In this document: piece by piece, positions 62,213 through 64,000 of the stretch
How the letters are laid out: every line of letters begins with the position of its first letter
How positions within the stretch are numbered: the stretch's first letter is position 1
From: Halorarum salinum
Lineage (GTDB): Archaea; Halobacteriota; Halobacteria; Halobacteriales; Haloferacaceae
DNA: 64,000 nt
Direction: 5' to 3'
Assembly: GCF_013402875.1 (NCBI RefSeq)
Contig: NZ_CP058579.1
Coordinates: 496,001 to 560,000, forward strand
Translations under genes and position numbers: made by a program
The notes under the pieces: generated by a model
What the model saw: only the letters and a program-made list of their open reading frames with translations
Database searches by the model: none
What the model was told of the DNA's origin: nothing

Positions 62213-62874
62213 CCGACGACGCCGACCGCGACGGGGACGACCGAAACGGTCGGGACGTCGACCGCGGCGAGGACGCCGGCAGCCGTGACGAGGACGTCGA
62301 GCGGGAGGAGGACCACGTCGAGCGGGAGGGTGAGGACGACGTCGGTCGGGAAGCGGACGACGGCGACCGAGACGACGTCGAGCGCGCCGACGACCCCTCC
62401 GGGGACGAACCGGTCGACGACGGGCCGCGTCGGGAGGGCGTCGACCGAAGGCCCGACCGGGAACGGTCGCTCCCCGAACGCCTGCACGAACTGGCCGAGG
62501 ACCTCCTCGACGCCGGATCGATCGGCGGCGAGGGTCGAGCGGGACGGATCAGCTACGGCTACACGGCCCGGACCGGTCCCGGCGGCCCGCCGTCGGCGAG
62601 GCGTCGCCGCGGGGCTCGCCGGACGTCCCCCCGGGCCGACCGTCCCGACGTCCACTCGACCGTCGAGCGGGACGGCGACGACCTCCGCGTCGTCGCGGAC
62701 CTGCCGGGCGTCGACGTCGAGGAACTCACCGTCGGCGTGGACCAGGAACGGGACGAACTCGTGGTCGCCGTCGCCGACCGAGTGCTCACCCGCGTCCCCC
62801 TCGAGGGCGCGGACACCTTCGTGAACGCCTCGCTCAACAACGACGTACTCACCGTACGCCTCACCAGACAATGA
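62209..62874 (+). CDS. gvpH: Gas vesicle protein GvpH
   Basis: A 221-residue protein. The first half is a very acidic and disordered part (RDVDRGEDAGSRDEDVEREEDH). The second (about residue 140 to 221) is like an Hsp20 domain: VHSTVERDGDDLRVVADLPGVDVEELTVGV, then FVNASLNNDVLTVRL. GvpH has been described as a chaperone-like protein that helps other Gvp proteins. It is longer than in Halobacterium because of its linker. It overlaps both neighbours by four bases. Confidence 0.85.
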   Translation: MTDDADRDGDDRNGRDVDRGEDAGSRDEDVEREEDHVEREGEDDVGREADDGDRDDVERADDPSGDEPVDDGPRREGVDRRPDRERSLPERLHELAEDLLDAGSIGGEGRAGRISYGYTARTGPGGPPSARRRRGARRTSPRADRPDVHSTVERDGDDLRVVADLPGVDVEELTVGVDQERDELVVAVADRVLTRVPLEGADTFVNASLNNDVLTVRLTRQ

Positions 62875-63734
62875 CCGACACAGCCAAGCGACCGACGGAC
62901 GACGACCTCGCGGATCGCCTCGGCAGCCTCGACGATCTCGCCCGAGAGGGGCTGTTTCGACTCCACGACCACCTCGACGAGGTCGACGACTTCCTCTCGT
63001 GGCTCCGCGAGGAGATCCCGTCCGACGGGGACGGGATCGTCGCGGAGATCCACGACCTCGTCGAGGCCGTCGACGAGTTCGAGGACATCGTCGCCGAACT
63101 GGACCCGGAGGCGCTCGCCGAGGCGATCGACCTCGACGAGATCGACGCCGAGGACGTTCGGGCCGTCATGGACTCCGAGGAGGACCTGGACCTCCGGGAC
63201 TTGCTCGCTGTCCTCGACCTCGAGGGGCTCTGGCACGCGACCGACGTCCGCGACCTCTGGACCGAGATACGGAAGTTCCAGGAGGAGGCCGACGACGTCG
63301 ACTTCGGGGGCGACGACGGGGAGGCCGACGGGGACGGCGAGGGGGACGGTCTCGACGTTCCCGGCGTCGACACGGACGACGTCGGCATGGACGACGTCCC
63401 CACGGACCTGGCGGACGACCTCTCGGAGAAGCGCATCCAGTCGACGGTGATGGACGGCGTCGAGGAGTTCCGCTCGTCGGTGCTGGCCGCCCGCGCGGAA
63501 CTGAAGGAGGTGGTCGAGGAGAACCGGGAGCGGGCGGAGGACCGGAGCCGGGAGGTCCACTCGCGCAACCCGACCGCGGTGTCGACGCTCCCGCGGTCGC
63601 GCTCGACGACGCGGTTCGTCGGCCGGTTCTCGACGGTTCCCCGGGAGACCAGGTACTCCTCGGCGGAGAACAAGCGCCGGCTCTACGGCCGGCGGCTCGA
63701 GAGGGAGACCGAGGAGGTGGCGGAGGATGCCTGA
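62871..63734 (+). CDS. GvpI-position protein with acidic N-terminal domain
   Basis: A 287-residue protein in the position of gvpI (after gvpH and before gvpJ). Its first 190 residues are very acidic and helical (LAREGLFRLHDHLDEVDDFLSWLREEI and EEDLDLRDLLAVLDLEG). The last 90 are basic: AELKEVVEENRERAEDRSREV, then PRSRSTTRFVGRFSTVPRE and YSSAENKRRLYGRRLERE. Known GvpI is a basic protein of about 140 residues, so the last part could be GvpI and the first an added part. The start overlaps gvpH and the stop overlaps gvpJ by eight bases, so all are coupled. I cannot confirm the gvpI link. Confidence 0.65.
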   Translation: MTDTAKRPTDDDLADRLGSLDDLAREGLFRLHDHLDEVDDFLSWLREEIPSDGDGIVAEIHDLVEAVDEFEDIVAELDPEALAEAIDLDEIDAEDVRAVMDSEEDLDLRDLLAVLDLEGLWHATDVRDLWTEIRKFQEEADDVDFGGDDGEADGDGEGDGLDVPGVDTDDVGMDDVPTDLADDLSEKRIQSTVMDGVEEFRSSVLAARAELKEVVEENRERAEDRSREVHSRNPTAVSTLPRSRSTTRFVGRFSTVPRETRYSSAENKRRLYGRRLERETEEVAEDA

Positions 63735-64000
63735 CGCGCGACCGACGCGGACCCAGAGCGACCTCGCGGACGTGCTCGAACTCCTCCTCGACAAGGGGGT
63801 CGTCGTCAACGCCGACGTGGTGGTCTCGATCGGCGACACGGAGCTGCTGTCGGTCGAACTGCGCGCGGCCATCGCCTCCTTCGACACGGCCGCGAAGTAC
63901 GGGCTCCAGTTCCCCGCCGGCACCGACACCGACCGGCTCGCGGCCGCCGCCGGCGTCCCGGAGATCCGACACACTGCGGACGACCAGACGACGCTCGGCG
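63727..64000 (+). CDS. gvpJ: Gas vesicle protein GvpJ, N-terminal part
   Basis: The first 91 residues of a GvpJ/GvpM-type protein. It has the GvpA-like pattern SDLADVLELLLDKGVVVNADVVVSIGDTELLSVELRAAIASFDTAAKYGLQFPAG. The reading frame runs off the right edge. GvpJ is a minor, GvpA-related protein thought to take part in the tip or nucleation of the vesicle. Its ATG at 63727 lies inside the end of the previous gene. Confidence 0.9.
   Translation, partial: MPDARPTRTQSDLADVLELLLDKGVVVNADVVVSIGDTELLSVELRAAIASFDTAAKYGLQFPAGTDTDRLAAAAGVPEIRHTADDQTTLG

Noticed and set aside
1-64000. CRISPR array or IS element
   Set aside because: No regularly spaced direct repeats and no transposase with terminal inverted repeats were seen. 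The dispersed repeats lack any coding core.

Overview
This is chromosome-like DNA from a haloarchaeon (class Halobacteria). The base composition is GC-rich, the proteins are very acidic, and the core genes are archaeal or haloarchaeal: a split-type alanyl-tRNA synthetase, Trm1, MCM, TFB, RPA with a partner protein, and a Tfx-type regulator. Many genes start with ATG or GTG with no Shine-Dalgarno sequence and a TATA-like box about 25 to 36 bases upstream, which fits leaderless transcription. The gas vesicle genes and the gene order around mcm, minD and tfb resemble those of Haloferax and its relatives, but I cannot fix the genus from sequence alone.

Layout. 1-9100: a glutaredoxin fragment, a CNNM/CorC-type membrane protein, an AT-richer HNH nuclease gene that looks acquired, a PiT phosphate transporter, a winged-helix membrane regulator, a phosphodiesterase, a CDF metal exporter, a threonine-aldolase-like enzyme and a Tat lipoprotein. 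9197-24546: a large GAF/PAS sensor kinase, alaS, an asparagine-synthetase-like protein, a secreted beta-helix protein, a MazG-like pyrophosphatase, an M29 aminopeptidase, the divergent lrp/glnA pair, and PAP2 and BrkB membrane proteins. 24908-34903: trm1, a SWIM protein, another Tat lipoprotein, small regulators, a TRAM protein, a mannose-1-phosphate guanylyltransferase, the rpa3-type operon and a ribbon-helix-helix protein. 34952-43230: a cysteine-cluster protein, tRNA-His, a site-2 protease, a cupin, a structured GC-rich repeat, a DEAD/DEAH helicase, a kinase-like phosphotransferase, a SLC13-type permease and tRNA-Pro.

43339-56183 holds a PD-(D/E)XK nuclease remnant, mcm and a run of coupled genes of mostly unknown function: a RecA/KaiC-like protein without a P-loop, a coiled-coil protein and a MinD ATPase. 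This run converges on tfb. After it come a second MinD/ParA-like protein that has lost its Walker lysines, a HIT hydrolase, a uracil-DNA glycosylase, PRPP synthetase and a beta-propeller protein. The grouping suggests a replication, cell-organisation and transcription housekeeping region.

56249-64000 is a gas vesicle locus: gvpA-gvpO leftward and gvpF-G-H-(I-like)-J rightward, running off the window. The usual gvpC and gvpN are absent between A and O, and gvpD and gvpE are not seen. Instead, two translationally coupled asparagine-synthetase-like genes sit between gvpA and gvpF. This arrangement, and the intact 24-base palindrome upstream of gvpF, are the most unusual features of the window. 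Dispersed hairpin repeats of one family occur at about 24.8, 37.6 and 52.5 kb.
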